DNA of 64,000 bases, taken from positions 124,001-188,000 of the forward strand of contig CAWJDP010000003.1 in NCBI GenBank assembly GCA_963841715.1, in the 5' to 3' direction. The stretch is from DASPWW01 sp963841715 (GTDB lineage Bacteria > Actinomycetota > Thermoleophilia > Solirubrobacterales > 70-9). Below are positions 1 through 8,354 of the stretch, piece by piece. The first letter of the stretch is position 1. Each line of letters starts with the position of its first letter. A program made the position numbers and the translations under genes. The notes beneath the pieces are model-generated. The model was not told the DNA's origin, searched no databases, and was given only the letters and a program-made list of their open reading frames with translations.

Positions 1-299
1 GCGAGTCGCACGAGCACGTCGGCGGGATCGCCCTCGTCGACGCGCGTCTCGCACCCGATCCCGGCACTGCTGAGGTCTTCCTCGGTCCGCTCGAGGATCG
101 ACCTCACCCGGGCCGACGGGTTCGAGGCCCACTGAAGTTCGACATCCTTGCCATCGCCCGCGGCGGAGTCGCTGGAGTCCTCAAAGGCGCTCAGGAGCAC
201 GAGCCTTGCTCCGAAGCGCCTGGCAATCTCGGCTGCCTCGCCCACGGCCGCGTCGGCGGTGGCCGATCCGTCAGTTCCAACGGCCACAGTGGAAATCAT
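1..299 (-). CDS. Universal stress protein (UspA family), N-terminal part, cut by window edge
   Basis: The minus strand reads an ATG at 299 into an uninterrupted frame that runs off the left edge. It opens with ISTVAVGTDGSATADAAVGE, the beta-strand plus DGS.....A loop that starts UspA-fold proteins, then an ARRFGARLVLLSAF segment matching the second strand. Known family role: small cytoplasmic alpha/beta proteins, often ATP-binding, induced under stress. The C-terminal G-x2-G-x9-G(S/T) nucleotide motif lies outside the window, so ATP binding cannot be judged. Its neighbour on the same strand is the hydrolase-cyclase fusion, about 100 bases upstream. Confidence 0.75.
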   Translation of the reverse strand, partial: MISTVAVGTDGSATADAAVGEAAEIARRFGARLVLLSAFEDSSDSAAGDGKDVELQWASNPSARVRSILERTEEDLSSAGIGCETRVDEGDPADVLVRL

Positions 300-395
300 C
301 GCCCTCGCAGTATCCCCCAAGCGTGTTCCACAAGCGTGTCCTGATCGGACGCATGGTCTCGCCCGGGCCTGTCGGACAGCCGGACAGCCGGACAG

Positions 396-1748
396 CTAGT
401 GAAGCGAGTACAGATGCCAGACCTCCGGCACGCCCTTGAGCTGATGAGTGCCCCGGTCGTCGAAAGCAAGGCCGGAACCCAAGACCAGGTTCTTCACCGT
501 CGACGAGACGAGGACCTCTCCGGGCGCGGCGAGGGCGCCGATCCGCGCTCCGATCGCCACAGCGATTCCGGCGACATCGTCGCCGTCTGGCTGGATCTCC
601 CCGGTGTGCAGACCCGCGCGAAGCGCCACACCCATCTGCGCCATCGACTCACAGATCCTGGACGCGCAGCGGACGGCCCGAGCCGGGCCGTCGAAGACGG
701 CGAGGAAGCCGTCGCCCATCGTTTTGACCTCACGTCCGCGGTAGCGGGCCAACTGGACGCGGGTGTGCCGATCGTGCTGCTCGCGCACGTCACGCCAGCG
801 CCTGTCGCCCATCGCGGCGGACTGGGCGGTCGAATCGACGATGTCGGTAAACAGCACCGTGGCGAGCACCCGGTCAAGCGTCTCATCGTCATCCATTGAC
901 ATCTGGCCGAGGAAACGCCTGACCTCTGAGATCAGAGCCTCCTGGTCACCTGCCCACGGCAGGTGGTCTCCCCCGGCAAGCTCGACATACTCAGCGTTGG
1001 GGATCGCCTGCGCCAGGTGACGTCCAGCGCCAACCGGCTCGATCACGTCGTCGCTGCGATGCAGGACCAGCGTTGGAACCCCGATCGAAGGCAGCAAGGC
1101 GCGAATGTCCATCTTCATGAACACGCGCTCCTGGGCATCGGCGGCGCTTGGACTGGCGGAGTGCCTCTGGAAGCGCTCCCACCACGTCACGGTCCGGTCG
1201 TCGCGACCCAGCGAGGGGGCAAACCGCGGCAGTGTCAGCTCGGCGTATTCCCGGGTCCCGTAACCGGTCTTCGCGTCATTGATCTCGGCGAGGTAATCCT
1301 CCCACTCCTCATCCGACCACTGCCAGGGATAGTCGGCCGCTCGCCTTCCGCGCGCAGTGGCCGCGTGGAGGATCAGGCCGGAGACCCGATCCGGACGCGT
1401 CGCAGCAAACATCGCGCACAGAACAGCGGCATCTGAGTAACCGAACAGCGCCGTGCGGTCCGAACCCGCCGCCTCAAGCACCGCGTTGAGGTCGTCGACG
1501 AGGTCCTCGAGCGGCGGGAGTTGTCCCGGCGAGTAGCGGTCCGAGATCCCCATCCCACGACGATCGACGACGATCAACCTGGAGAACGAGGCCAGCTCGT
1601 GCAGGAAGCGCGCGTACTCAGGGTGGTCCCAGGCGAGATCGAGGTTGTTCACAGCGGGCAGGTAAACGAGATCCGTGGGCCCCTCGCCGAGGACGGTAAA
1701 GCCGATCGCGACGTCCCCATTCCGTGCGTAGCGGATCTCTGCGCCCAC
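396..1748 (-). CDS. Alpha/beta hydrolase fused to a class III adenylate/guanylate cyclase
   Basis: 450 residues in two domains. Residues 1-280 form an alpha/beta hydrolase: nucleophile motif FGYSDA (Ser about 105), acid in LHRSDDV and His in GGDHLPW. Residues 290-450 form a class III nucleotide cyclase: metal motif FTDIVDSTAQS, then KTMGDGFLAVFDG and RAGLHTGEI. The substrate-selecting Lys in KTMGDG favours ATP. Such fusions are known from actinobacteria, where the hydrolase half may act as a sensor; the ligand is unknown. The start is GTG at 1748, with a TAGGAT hexamer ending 6 bases before it and no Shine-Dalgarno sequence, suggesting a leaderless message. No transmembrane segment is visible, so it is probably cytoplasmic. 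Confidence 0.88.
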   Translation of the reverse strand: MGAEIRYARNGDVAIGFTVLGEGPTDLVYLPAVNNLDLAWDHPEYARFLHELASFSRLIVVDRRGMGISDRYSPGQLPPLEDLVDDLNAVLEAAGSDRTALFGYSDAAVLCAMFAATRPDRVSGLILHAATARGRRAADYPWQWSDEEWEDYLAEINDAKTGYGTREYAELTLPRFAPSLGRDDRTVTWWERFQRHSASPSAADAQERVFMKMDIRALLPSIGVPTLVLHRSDDVIEPVGAGRHLAQAIPNAEYVELAGGDHLPWAGDQEALISEVRRFLGQMSMDDDETLDRVLATVLFTDIVDSTAQSAAMGDRRWRDVREQHDRHTRVQLARYRGREVKTMGDGFLAVFDGPARAVRCASRICESMAQMGVALRAGLHTGEIQPDGDDVAGIAVAIGARIGALAAPGEVLVSSTVKNLVLGSGLAFDDRGTHQLKGVPEVWHLYSLH

Positions 1749-1754
1749 GACCGA

Positions 1755-1760
1755 ATCCTA
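1755..1760 (-). promoter_or_regulatory. -10 hexamer for hydrolase-cyclase gene (leaderless)
   Basis: TAGGAT on the minus strand, 6 bases before the GTG start. It matches TANNNT, and the spacing puts the transcription start at or next to the start codon. No clear -35 element is seen. Confidence 0.45.
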
Positions 1761-2040
1761 CCTTCGGCCCGTTGGACCAGCTGGGCCTCGTTCCGCGTCA
1801 AGCGACATCGCGCTTGCGTGTCAGCTCGCCCGCCGGCGCGGCTGTAGGAAGACGCGCCGCTGGGACTGAACGCCCCAGCGGGGCCGGGTCTTGCCCCCTC
1901 CCTTCCTCAGAGATGCGCCGACCTTTGTGCAGAAGGTGCACAAGAGACCCACTAATACTGGTTTCGATGACCCGCGCCGACGTACCGCGATGGGAGTGGG
2001 ATTCACCTCGCAGGCGGGGAGAGACCTGTCCGACTCCGAA
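1761..2040. other. Non-coding stretch with two small hairpins
   Basis: No frame here looks like a protein. An inverted repeat with 8-bp arms (1857-1864 and 1874-1881, CCGCTGGG/CCCAGCGG, 9-base loop) and one with 6-bp arms (1925-1930 and 1938-1943, TTGTGC/GCACAA) are visible. Neither is followed by a T-run, so a terminator call is weak. Confidence 0.35.
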
Positions 2041-2079
2041 TCAGGCGGTGAATCAATTCCGGTATGCCTCGGCGCTGTC

Positions 2080-2276
2080 CCCGACCTGACGAAGGCGCCG
2101 TGCGAGGCGACGCCCGAGGTCCAGCGCCAGGTCTTCCAGCCTTCGAGCTCCAGATCCCCTACGACAAGGCCGAGCGCCGGATTGAGATCTCGGCCACCGT
2201 CTCCGCGGTCGTCGCTGCCCTCGAGAAGCAGCATCGGTATCTGCGATCGCCGGGGCCGAACGCTGCGGCGCCTTGA
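2080..2276 (+). pseudogene. Serine-recombinase C-terminal remnant, frameshifted
   Basis: Two adjacent frames join into a plausible protein end. One gives CEATPEVQRQVFQ; one base later another gives AFELQIPYDKAERRIEIS followed by ATVSAVVAALEK and a stop at 2274-2276. The pattern of TPE.QRQ.F.AF.L...YDK..RR.EISAT resembles C-termini of large serine recombinases. No catalytic domain is present, so this would be a truncated relic of a former mobile element. The family call rests on remembered similarity of a short segment and needs a profile search. Confidence 0.4.
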
Positions 2277-2341
2277 CAAGCGCCGCAGCGGTGGAAGGAT
2301 CGCCGCGGGATCCGAAACGGAGGTCCGACGAGACGAACAGG

Positions 2342-2349
2342 CAAGGAGG
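2342..2349 (+). promoter_or_regulatory. Strong ribosome binding site deciding the start of the exported protein
   Basis: AAGGAGGA lies 4 bases before the ATG at 2354. It selects this start over the in-frame ATG at 2273, which has no such site. Confidence 0.7.
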
Positions 2350-2353
2350 ACCC

Positions 2354-2854
2354 ATGCGTGCACGCAGCAGAGCTGTCCTCACGCTGACCGCGATTGCGCT
2401 GGTGGCGCTGCTTACGACCTCGATCGGCAGTAGCGACGCGCTCGCGGGACAGCAGTCGAAGTCGAAATCGTCGCTGCTGGGCTCGTGGAGCGTCACGATT
2501 ACCGGGGGGTCGGGAACGCCGCAGCTGCCCGACTGGTACGGGTCGCAGCTCACCGTCTCCCCGGGCGGGGGCGCTGTGGCGACGATCACCGATCCAAACA
2601 TCCACACCGGGCACGGAGCGTGGGAGCGGCGCGGAAAGCGGAAGTTCGCGATCACCATCTCGCTCTTCCAGTTCGATTCGTCGGGCAAGTTCCTCGGCAC
2701 GCTGAAGGCGAACGCGACCCTGAAGCTGAACAAGAAGTCGACCAGATTCGAGAGCGACAACTACCGATTCGAGGTCTTCGATCCGGACGGGAACCCGACC
2801 GGCCTCAGCGGCATCGGCGCGGCGCACGGGGTTCGCATCGACGTTGAGGGCTAG
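2354..2854 (+). CDS. Exported hypothetical protein, beta-rich
   Basis: 166 residues. The N-terminus MRARSRAVLTLTAIALVALL followed by a small-residue stretch and ALAG is a typical signal peptide, with cleavage likely near ALA-GQQ. The mature part alternates short beta-type runs (GSWSVTITGG, KFAITISLFQF, GTLKANATLKLN) and ends with D-G and G-rich turns, as in small lipocalin-like or calycin-like barrels. No cysteine pair or catalytic motif is evident, so no function is proposed. A strong Shine-Dalgarno site fixes the start. It stands alone between decayed sequences. Confidence 0.7.
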   Translation: MRARSRAVLTLTAIALVALLTTSIGSSDALAGQQSKSKSSLLGSWSVTITGGSGTPQLPDWYGSQLTVSPGGGAVATITDPNIHTGHGAWERRGKRKFAITISLFQFDSSGKFLGTLKANATLKLNKKSTRFESDNYRFEVFDPDGNPTGLSGIGAAHGVRIDVEG

Positions 2855-2976
2855 TTGAGTGGCCCGACGCCACGGCCGAGCGCCGTTGGCGAGCCTGCGG
2901 GCGCGTATCGGTGCCGGCCGTGACGCCAACCCGGCGGGGACGAACGCCGCCGGAGCCCCGTTATCGTCGGTCACTG

Positions 2977-3265
2977 TCAGAGCTGATCCATACCTGCTAC
3001 CGGGTCCTCGATCTCGATCGCTCGATCGCCTTCTACGAGAAGCTCGGCATGGAGGAAATCGGTCGCATCGCGATCCGAGACGAGGCGATCAACGTCTTCG
3101 TGGGCCTTCCGGACGACGGCCGCGCCTTGAGCTGACCTCCAACCTGGTTTCGCACCGAGCCCTACGAGATCGGTACCGGCTACTGGGCACATCGCGATCA
3201 CCGTGGCCGACATGGACGCCACGCTCGAGCGTCTCGCGGAAGAACAGAGTCAACGGCGCCCTTGA
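2977..3265 (+). pseudogene. Glyoxalase/VOC-family protein, broken by several frameshifts
   Basis: Pieces of one VOC protein appear in successive frames. First comes ELIHTCYRVLDLDRSIAFYE with KLGMEEIGRIAIRDEAINVF behind it, which is the classic first beta-alpha unit of lactoylglutathione lyase-like proteins. Then, shifted, RLELTSN; then EPYEIGTGY; then GHIAITVADMDATLERLAEE before a stop. The order matches the family, but at least three shifts separate the pieces and the C-terminal metal ligand region is missing. The gene is dead whatever the cause of any single shift. Confidence 0.65.
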
Positions 3266-3643
3266 CCCCGCCGGCGACATCGAGGTGCAGGCGATGGCGC
3301 TGGCCGGCCGCGTGCGGGCGGGCACGCGCGAGCTGCTACCTAGACAGCCAGCCGTTGGAACAGGAGCTGGCAGGACTCGAACCCGACTGCCGCCCGCGGG
3401 GCATGCTCACCGAGCTCCGCCTCGACCTCCCAGGCCGGGCACGCGGTGGTGCAAAGCCGCCTGTCCCTCGATCGCGCCACGCACCCGGAGAAGACCAAGC
3501 GATGTGACGCCCGGGCCTCGCCCTTAAGGCCAATGCGGGCCTGTAATCGTGGTAATCGGGCGCTCTTTGAACCAAGCGACCGTCCGCATGGTCGCGGCGC
3601 TTCACGCTTCCGTGAGGCCGGATGGACCTGCCGAAAAGGCTTC
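3266..3643. other. Gene-free stretch with a tRNA T-arm-like remnant
   Basis: No credible protein is seen. Around 3355-3395 the minus strand carries a T-arm-like string (GGGTTCGAGTCC followed by TGCCAGCTCC) as found at tRNA 3' ends. No matching acceptor 5' strand, D arm or anticodon arm can be folded upstream, so at most this is a tRNA fragment. The remainder shows nothing recognisable. Confidence 0.3.
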
Positions 3644-3664
3644 AAAGAAGCCCGCCGCGGGCTT
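3644..3664 (-). terminator. Hairpin downstream of the band-7 gene
   Basis: AAGCCC (3648-3653) pairs with GGGCTT (3659-3664) across a 5-base loop. Read on the minus strand, the stem is followed by CTTT. It lies about 80 bases after the stop of the minus-strand band-7 gene. The T-tract is short, so the call is moderate. Confidence 0.4.
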
Positions 3665-3745
3665 TCGATCTGCCCCGAGCGGGACTGAGCGGCTTCCCCG
3701 AAGAGTCCGTGTGTGCGCCTTGGTCGAGTCGGACCTCGGGAGCCC

Positions 3746-4522
3746 TCAGCGGCCGCCCTCGCCGCCCGCTCCCAAGCCTCCCGCAAACGCCTTCATCAGC
3801 TCAATCGGAAGCGGGAACACGATCGTCGTGTTCTGGGTCACGCCGAGGTCGAGCAGCGTCTGCAGGTATCGGAGCTGGAGCGTGGCGGGGTTCTTGCTGA
3901 TGATGTCCGCGGCCTGGGCGAGCTTCTCGGCGGCCTGGAACTCGCCGTCGGCGGCAATGATCTTCGCCCGCCGCTCGCGCTCGGCCTCCGCTTGGCGCGC
4001 GATCACGCGCTGCATGTCCGCCGGCAGCTCGACGTCCTTGACCTCGACCGTCGTCACCTTGATCCCCCACGGCTCGGTCTGGTCGTCGATGATCCGCTGG
4101 AGCTCGGCGTTGAGCCGATCGCGCTCGGAGAGCAGCGAGTCGAGCTCCCCCTTGCCGAGCACCGAGCGCAGCGTGGTCTGGGACATTTGCGAGGTGGCGA
4201 GCAAGAAGTTCTCGACCTCGGTGATCGCCTTGTTCGGGTCGATGACCCGGAAGTAGGCGACGGCGTTGACGCGCGCAGTGACGTTGTCTCGCGTGATCAC
4301 CTCCTGCGGCGGCACGTCCAGGGTGACCGTGCGCAGATCCACCCGCACCATCCGGTCGACGATCGGGATCAGGAAGATGATCCCGGGCCCCTTCTGGGCG
4401 ATCAGCCGCCCCAGCCGGAAGATCACACCGCGCTCGTACTCGCGCAGGATCCGGATCGACATCGCGAGCAGGATCACCGCCAAGAGGACCAATCCGCCAA
4501 TGACCGCGAGCGCGATTCCCAC
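3746..4522 (-). CDS. SPFH/band-7 protein (slipin, stomatin-like)
   Basis: 258 residues. One N-terminal membrane anchor (about 4-24, IALAVIGGLVLLAVILLAMS) is followed by the SPFH core: YERGVIFRLGR, GPGIIFLIPIVD, VPPQEVITRDNVTARVNAV. The coiled-coil-prone end carries ARQAEAERERRAKIIAADGE, typical of slipins. These proteins oligomerise on the inner face of the membrane and organise membrane microdomains or partner proteases. The usual NfeD partner is absent next door, which is a little unusual. Start is GTG at 4522. Length is normal for the family. Confidence 0.9.
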   Translation of the reverse strand: MGIALAVIGGLVLLAVILLAMSIRILREYERGVIFRLGRLIAQKGPGIIFLIPIVDRMVRVDLRTVTLDVPPQEVITRDNVTARVNAVAYFRVIDPNKAITEVENFLLATSQMSQTTLRSVLGKGELDSLLSERDRLNAELQRIIDDQTEPWGIKVTTVEVKDVELPADMQRVIARQAEAERERRAKIIAADGEFQAAEKLAQAADIISKNPATLQLRYLQTLLDLGVTQNTTIVFPLPIELMKAFAGGLGAGGEGGR

Positions 4523-5141
4523 TATGCGGGTCCCTCCGCCGCCTCCGCACCGCTTCGCACGCCCGCCCCGCGACCAACTGGTCCATCTCCGAGTGGCAGA
4601 GAATCCTCGGCGGGAAGATCAGGAACTCCGTCAGGGCGGCGCCGAAGCTGGCTCCTACCCGGCTCGGACTTCATGGCGTGAAGCATCGAGACCGGGTCGG
4701 ACGTCGTCATGCTGTTTGGGCGAGTAGCAGCTCAGTACCCGCCTCCCATGGAGACTGTCGTCCAAGGTCAGCAGCGCGTTCTGGCCTCTCGGCTGGACTG
4801 GAGCGCGTGGGCTTCCGCTTTGCCCGACGGATGAAAGTCAAGCCTTCCCCGGACGCATCACCTCCGATTTTGGGAGAGTTCATCTGGGTGCCGGAGGCGG
4901 TTCCCCGTCAGAAGCACTGGCCCGGTTCGTCCATTCGGGCCGCGGCGCGCCCTCGACTCGAGCGCAGCGAACGCGTCTCGAAGGGGAGCGGATGCGCTTC
5001 ACCCTCGCGGGAGAAGCAGAAGCTGCGCTAACGCTTGTGTCGGGCGTGCAGAGCCGGAGTCTGCGATGTGCAGGTTGATCCGTCAGTACGCCTGATTCGT
5101 CGAAATCACGACGGTACCGGGGAGCGAGGACCCGTGCCACG
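4523..5141. other. Gene-free stretch of about 620 bases
   Basis: Frames are open only because of high GC; none gives a hydrophobic pattern, family motif or credible start. No RNA gene, strong terminator or repeat was found. It lies within the debris-rich part of the window and may be fully decayed coding sequence. Confidence 0.4.
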
Positions 5142-5708
5142 ATGCCGCCGATGGCAACGGTGAGGGAGTCGCCTTCGTCCCGATTGGGAGCCGTCTTCCG
5201 CCAGGACGATCGGGTGATGCCTCTGGAGCTGTTCTTCGACCTGGTTTTCGTCCTCGCCCTCACCCAGTGCACCACCTTGATGTCACACCACACCACCTGG
5301 GGTGGGCTCGGCGAGGGCATCCTCGTGTTTGGACTGCTCTGGTGGTCCTGGGGTGGGTATGCGTGGCTGACCAGCGTCCTGGACCCGGAGGAGGGCGCCA
5401 TTCGCATCGCGCTGTTCTGCGCGATGGCGTCGTTCCTCATTGCCGCGATCTGTGTCCCGGAGGCGTTCGGCGGCCTGGCGACGGAGTTCGCAGTCGCGTA
5501 TGGCGGGGTGCGGCTCTCCCACCGACTCGAGGAGCTCGGGTATGACCGCCGCTTCCGGAGGCTGTGGGAGCTCTACTTCGCGATCTCCGAGGCGGGCTTT
5601 CGAGAAGCGAGGCTGTGCGACGTTCAGATGCTCTGTGCGAAGCGGGAATGGTCGGGCCGGGTCCCCGCGCGGGCGCCGCGGCGGTTAGTCGCTGGAGCCG
5701 CTCCTTGA
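5142..5708 (+). pseudogene. LtrA-like N-terminus fused to a cyclopropane-fatty-acid-synthase C-terminus (deletion chimera)
   Basis: Residues 1-124 match the start of low-temperature-requirement A (LtrA) proteins: LELFFDLVFVLALTQ, then membrane helices around 56-80 and 88-105. At residue 124 (base 5511) the protein switches to LSHRLEELGYDRRFRRLWEL and YFAISEAGFREARLCDVQ, the closing segment of SAM-dependent cyclopropane-fatty-acyl-phospholipid synthases. LtrA normally continues for several more helices, and the synthase lacks its whole SAM-binding domain. The simplest reading is a deletion joining two neighbouring genes in frame. The open frame might still be expressed, but neither parental activity could survive. 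Confidence 0.65.
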
Positions 5709-5742
5709 CGGGCGAGCGGCTCGGGTGCGGCGAATCGCTCCC

Positions 5743-7233
5743 TCAGCCCGAAAGATCGAGTTGCGCGAGCGAGCGGAGGAAGCCCCGGGTCGTGAAGCGA
5801 TGGACGCGCCGCTGCGTGGCCCCGTAGAGCCGGGTCCCGAGTCCGGCCAGTCGGCCCCTGCCTCGGATCGCGGGGTAGAAGTCGTGGACCTCCATCGTCG
5901 CCCTCAGCGCCCCGGCGTCCTGGACCTCTTCCCCGTCGGTCCGCTCGATCGAGAGGCGCAGGAATCCTCGCTCCCGCCCCTCGCGGGAGACGAGCAACCC
6001 GTCGGCGATCGGCCAGGTAATCGAGCCGCCTCGGTCAAGGCGCTCGTAGCGCGGCGGGTCGAAGCGAAGGAGGACCAGCGGCCGCGCGAGCAGGACCACC
6101 GCCGGACGGTCCGACTCGACCATCGCCCGGACCAGGCCCAGGAAGCGACGGCCTAGGAAGCGCCAGTAGGACTCCCCCGCCCGCTCGAGCAGTCCCCGGT
6201 CGGGCTCGGCGGAGGCGTCCCCGGCCGGCAGCAGCTCCGCGCTCTGGACCGACTCCAGGGGTCCGCTCGGTGGCAGCTGCTCGACCTCTTCCTGGAGCAG
6301 GCGGACCGCTGTCCTGCGCATGCTCGGAGCCTCCGGGTCCTCCGCCAGCGCCAGGCGCAGCGCATCGAGAAAGGGAATCGGCTCGACCTCGAAGAGGGCG
6401 GCGCCGGAAGGATTGGTGACCTTGGTCGGAGTCGAGAGCCCCTCGATCAGCGGGCGCGCAATCGCCGCGTCGACCGGGGTGATGAGGCCGATCCACAGCG
6501 AGGACAGCCACGGCGTCAGGAAGGGAACCGGCAACCTGCGGCGGGTCCGGATGCCGAGAGCCTCCGCCATTCGGTCGAGCATCTCGCCGTAGGAGAGGAC
6601 GTCCGGTCCGCCGATCTGGACCTCGCGGCCACGGGAGGCCTCCACCTCGGGCGCCTGCGCCAGGTAGGAGACCACGTCGTCGATTGCGATCGGCTGAGTG
6701 GGCGTCGCCAGCCAGGCGGGCGCGATCATCACCGGCAGCCTCTGGACCAGATAGCGAAGCGTGCGGTAGGACTCGCTGCCCGCGCCGACCACCATTCCCG
6801 CACGGAAGTACGTCAGCGGCGGCCCGTGCCCGGCCAGGATCTCGGCGGTGCGGTGGCGGCTGCGCAGATGCTTGGACTGCGGGTGGTCGCCCAGCCCGCC
6901 CAGATAGACGACCCGGTCGACCCCCTCGCGCCCGGCCAACTCGGCGAAGTTGAGGGCGGCAGTGCGCTCGCGCTCCTGGAAGTCGCCGCTGCCGCCGCGG
7001 CCCATCGCGTGCACCAGGTAGTAGGCGACCTCGGCGCCCTCCCCGGCGCCCCGAAGCGAGTCCGCGTCGAGCACGTCCCCCTGCCGGAGCTCCAGCCCCC
7101 GCTCCGCGAGCGAGCCGGCCCTGTCCGGGTCGCGCACCAGGCAGCGCACCTCCCAGCCTCCATCGGCCAGCGACGCGGCCAGCCGGCCACCGATGAAGCC
7201 AGTCGCTCCGGTTACCAGTGCCCTGCGCGCCAC
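5743..7233 (-). CDS. NAD(P)-binding SDR/NmrA-like protein with C-terminal DUF2867-type domain
   Basis: 496 residues. The N-terminal Rossmann fold is clear: ALVTGATGFIGGRLAASLAD, acidic strand ends, VVYLGGLGD and YFRAGMVVGAGS, as in atypical SDRs of the NDUFA9/NmrA type. After residue 300 comes a second domain (YWRFLGRRFLGL, ARPLVLLRFDPPRYERLD, TMEVHDFYPAIRGRG) of the DUF2867 type often fused to such Rossmann proteins. The substrate is unknown. Start is GTG at 7233 with TAGTAT 8 bases upstream and no Shine-Dalgarno, so probably leaderless. A photolyase remnant lies divergently just beyond it. Confidence 0.8.
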   Translation of the reverse strand: MARRALVTGATGFIGGRLAASLADGGWEVRCLVRDPDRAGSLAERGLELRQGDVLDADSLRGAGEGAEVAYYLVHAMGRGGSGDFQERERTAALNFAELAGREGVDRVVYLGGLGDHPQSKHLRSRHRTAEILAGHGPPLTYFRAGMVVGAGSESYRTLRYLVQRLPVMIAPAWLATPTQPIAIDDVVSYLAQAPEVEASRGREVQIGGPDVLSYGEMLDRMAEALGIRTRRRLPVPFLTPWLSSLWIGLITPVDAAIARPLIEGLSTPTKVTNPSGAALFEVEPIPFLDALRLALAEDPEAPSMRRTAVRLLQEEVEQLPPSGPLESVQSAELLPAGDASAEPDRGLLERAGESYWRFLGRRFLGLVRAMVESDRPAVVLLARPLVLLRFDPPRYERLDRGGSITWPIADGLLVSREGRERGFLRLSIERTDGEEVQDAGALRATMEVHDFYPAIRGRGRLAGLGTRLYGATQRRVHRFTTRGFLRSLAQLDLSG

Positions 7234-7241
7234 CCGAGCCG

Positions 7242-7247
7242 ATACTA
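7242..7247 (-). promoter_or_regulatory. -10 hexamer for the SDR-like gene (leaderless)
   Basis: TAGTAT on the minus strand, 8 bases before the GTG at 7233. The flanking GAAGGTAG string is shared with the hexamer before the hydrolase-cyclase gene at 1755-1760. Confidence 0.45.
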
Positions 7248-7272
7248 CCTTCGGCCCCGATGTTCGGCCCCA

Positions 7273-7455
7273 ATGCCCGCACTGATCGTGCTCTTGACCA
7301 GGGATCTGCGAGTCGCGGATCAGCCGGCTCTCGCCGCCGCGGCCGGGGAGGCGGAGCTCGGCTGGTGGTCCGCCGCGGCGACGTCCCGCCGAGGGGCTGC
7401 GGCCCGCGCGGGAGAGCGGGGCCGACGGGATCTACCTCAGCGACGGGGTCAGCGG
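7273..7455 (+). pseudogene. DNA photolyase/cryptochrome N-terminal remnant
   Basis: From ATG 7273 the frame reads MPALIVLLTRDLRVADQPAL, the signature opening of the photolyase antenna domain (normally W-F-R-R-D-L-R-x-x-D-N-P-A-L). It shifts frame after about 28 residues; LVVRRGDV and then GADGIYLSDGVSG can be recovered in other frames, fitting the same domain. Nothing of the FAD-binding domain follows. The gene is truncated and frameshifted and cannot make a working enzyme. Confidence 0.55.
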
Positions 7456-7677
7456 GATTCACCCCCTACTGCCTACTGGCGCGTCGAGCGCGAGCAGATG
7501 CTGGGGCGCCGCGCACGCTGACGGAAATAGCGGGGGCCCGATTCGTTTCCCGCTACCACCGCCACCGGATCCGGGAGATCGTGCGGCAGCCCTAACCCAG
7601 ACCTCTGCTTTTCGTCCAAAGCAGCTATCCGGCTTGAACGTGAGCGCGGTCCTATTTCAGCTGAGCTGAGCCGCGCT

Positions 7678-8184
7678 CTAGCGGATGGCAGCCTTAGCGC
7701 CGGCCCGCGGGAAGGGGGGCTTGGCGCCGTCCGGATAGTCCGGATAGCGCAGGAAGTAGTCCTGATGTTCGGCCGGGTCCTCCCAGAAGCGACCGGCCTC
7801 GCTGATCTCGGTCACGGTCTTGCCGGGCCAGTGCCCCGAGGCGTCGACGTCGCGGATCGTCTCTTCGGCGACCTGGCGCTGCTCCTCGCTCGTGTAGAAG
7901 ATTTCCGAGCGGTAAATGGAGCCGACAAGATCTTCGCCGAGGTCCGGTCTGTGGACCTGGAAGAAGTACTCGAGTAGGTCCCGGTAGGAGATTCGCCTCG
8001 AGTCGAAGGCGACTTCGATCGCCTCGGCGTGGCCCCCAGGGCTCTCCTCGGTCGGGTTGTCGCCCTCGCCGCCGGTCCATCCCACGCGGGTGGCGATGAC
8101 CCCGTCGGGGTGGCGCAGCAGTTGCTGCATGATCCAGGCGCAACCTCCCGCGAGTACGGCGGTCTCGGCGCTGTCTCTCATCAT
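7678..8184 (-). CDS. msrA: Peptide methionine-S-sulfoxide reductase MsrA, variant active-site context
   Basis: 168 residues, normal for MsrA. Family blocks are complete: LAGGCAWIMQQLL (catalytic Cys), GWTGGEGDNPT, GHAEAIEVAFD, SYRDLLEYFFQVHRPDL, SIYRSEIFYTSEEQ and AEHQDYFLRYP. The enzyme reduces oxidised methionine in proteins using thioredoxin. The usual GCFW motif reads GCAW here, so the aromatic residue after the catalytic Cys is lost; the second Trp remains. An AGGAGG six bases before ATG 8184 fixes the start. No resolving Cys near the C-terminus is evident. Confidence 0.9.
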   Translation of the reverse strand: MMRDSAETAVLAGGCAWIMQQLLRHPDGVIATRVGWTGGEGDNPTEESPGGHAEAIEVAFDSRRISYRDLLEYFFQVHRPDLGEDLVGSIYRSEIFYTSEEQRQVAEETIRDVDASGHWPGKTVTEISEAGRFWEDPAEHQDYFLRYPDYPDGAKPPFPRAGAKAAIR

Positions 8185-8283
8185 GTGGAGCCTCCTTCCG
8201 TGAAGCGCCTTGGCGACGCAACCCTCTCACCCCGGCGGGGGCGAGTCAAGGATGTACTGCTTTACGCGACAGCCTCACGCGAA

Positions 8284-8309
8284 AGGAGGAGCGTCGTTGT
8301 TTCGCTCCT
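8284..8309 (-). terminator. Possible terminator after the surface-repeat remnant
   Basis: AGGAGCG/CGCTCCT arms (8287-8293 and 8303-8309) with a 9-base loop; on the minus strand the stem is followed by CCTTTCG. It lies about 45 bases beyond the stop of the minus-strand remnant at 8355. Confidence 0.3.
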
Positions 8310-8354
8310 GCCAAGAGGCAGCCGCCGCCCCGGGCGCGCTTTGCCGAGCGAGCC

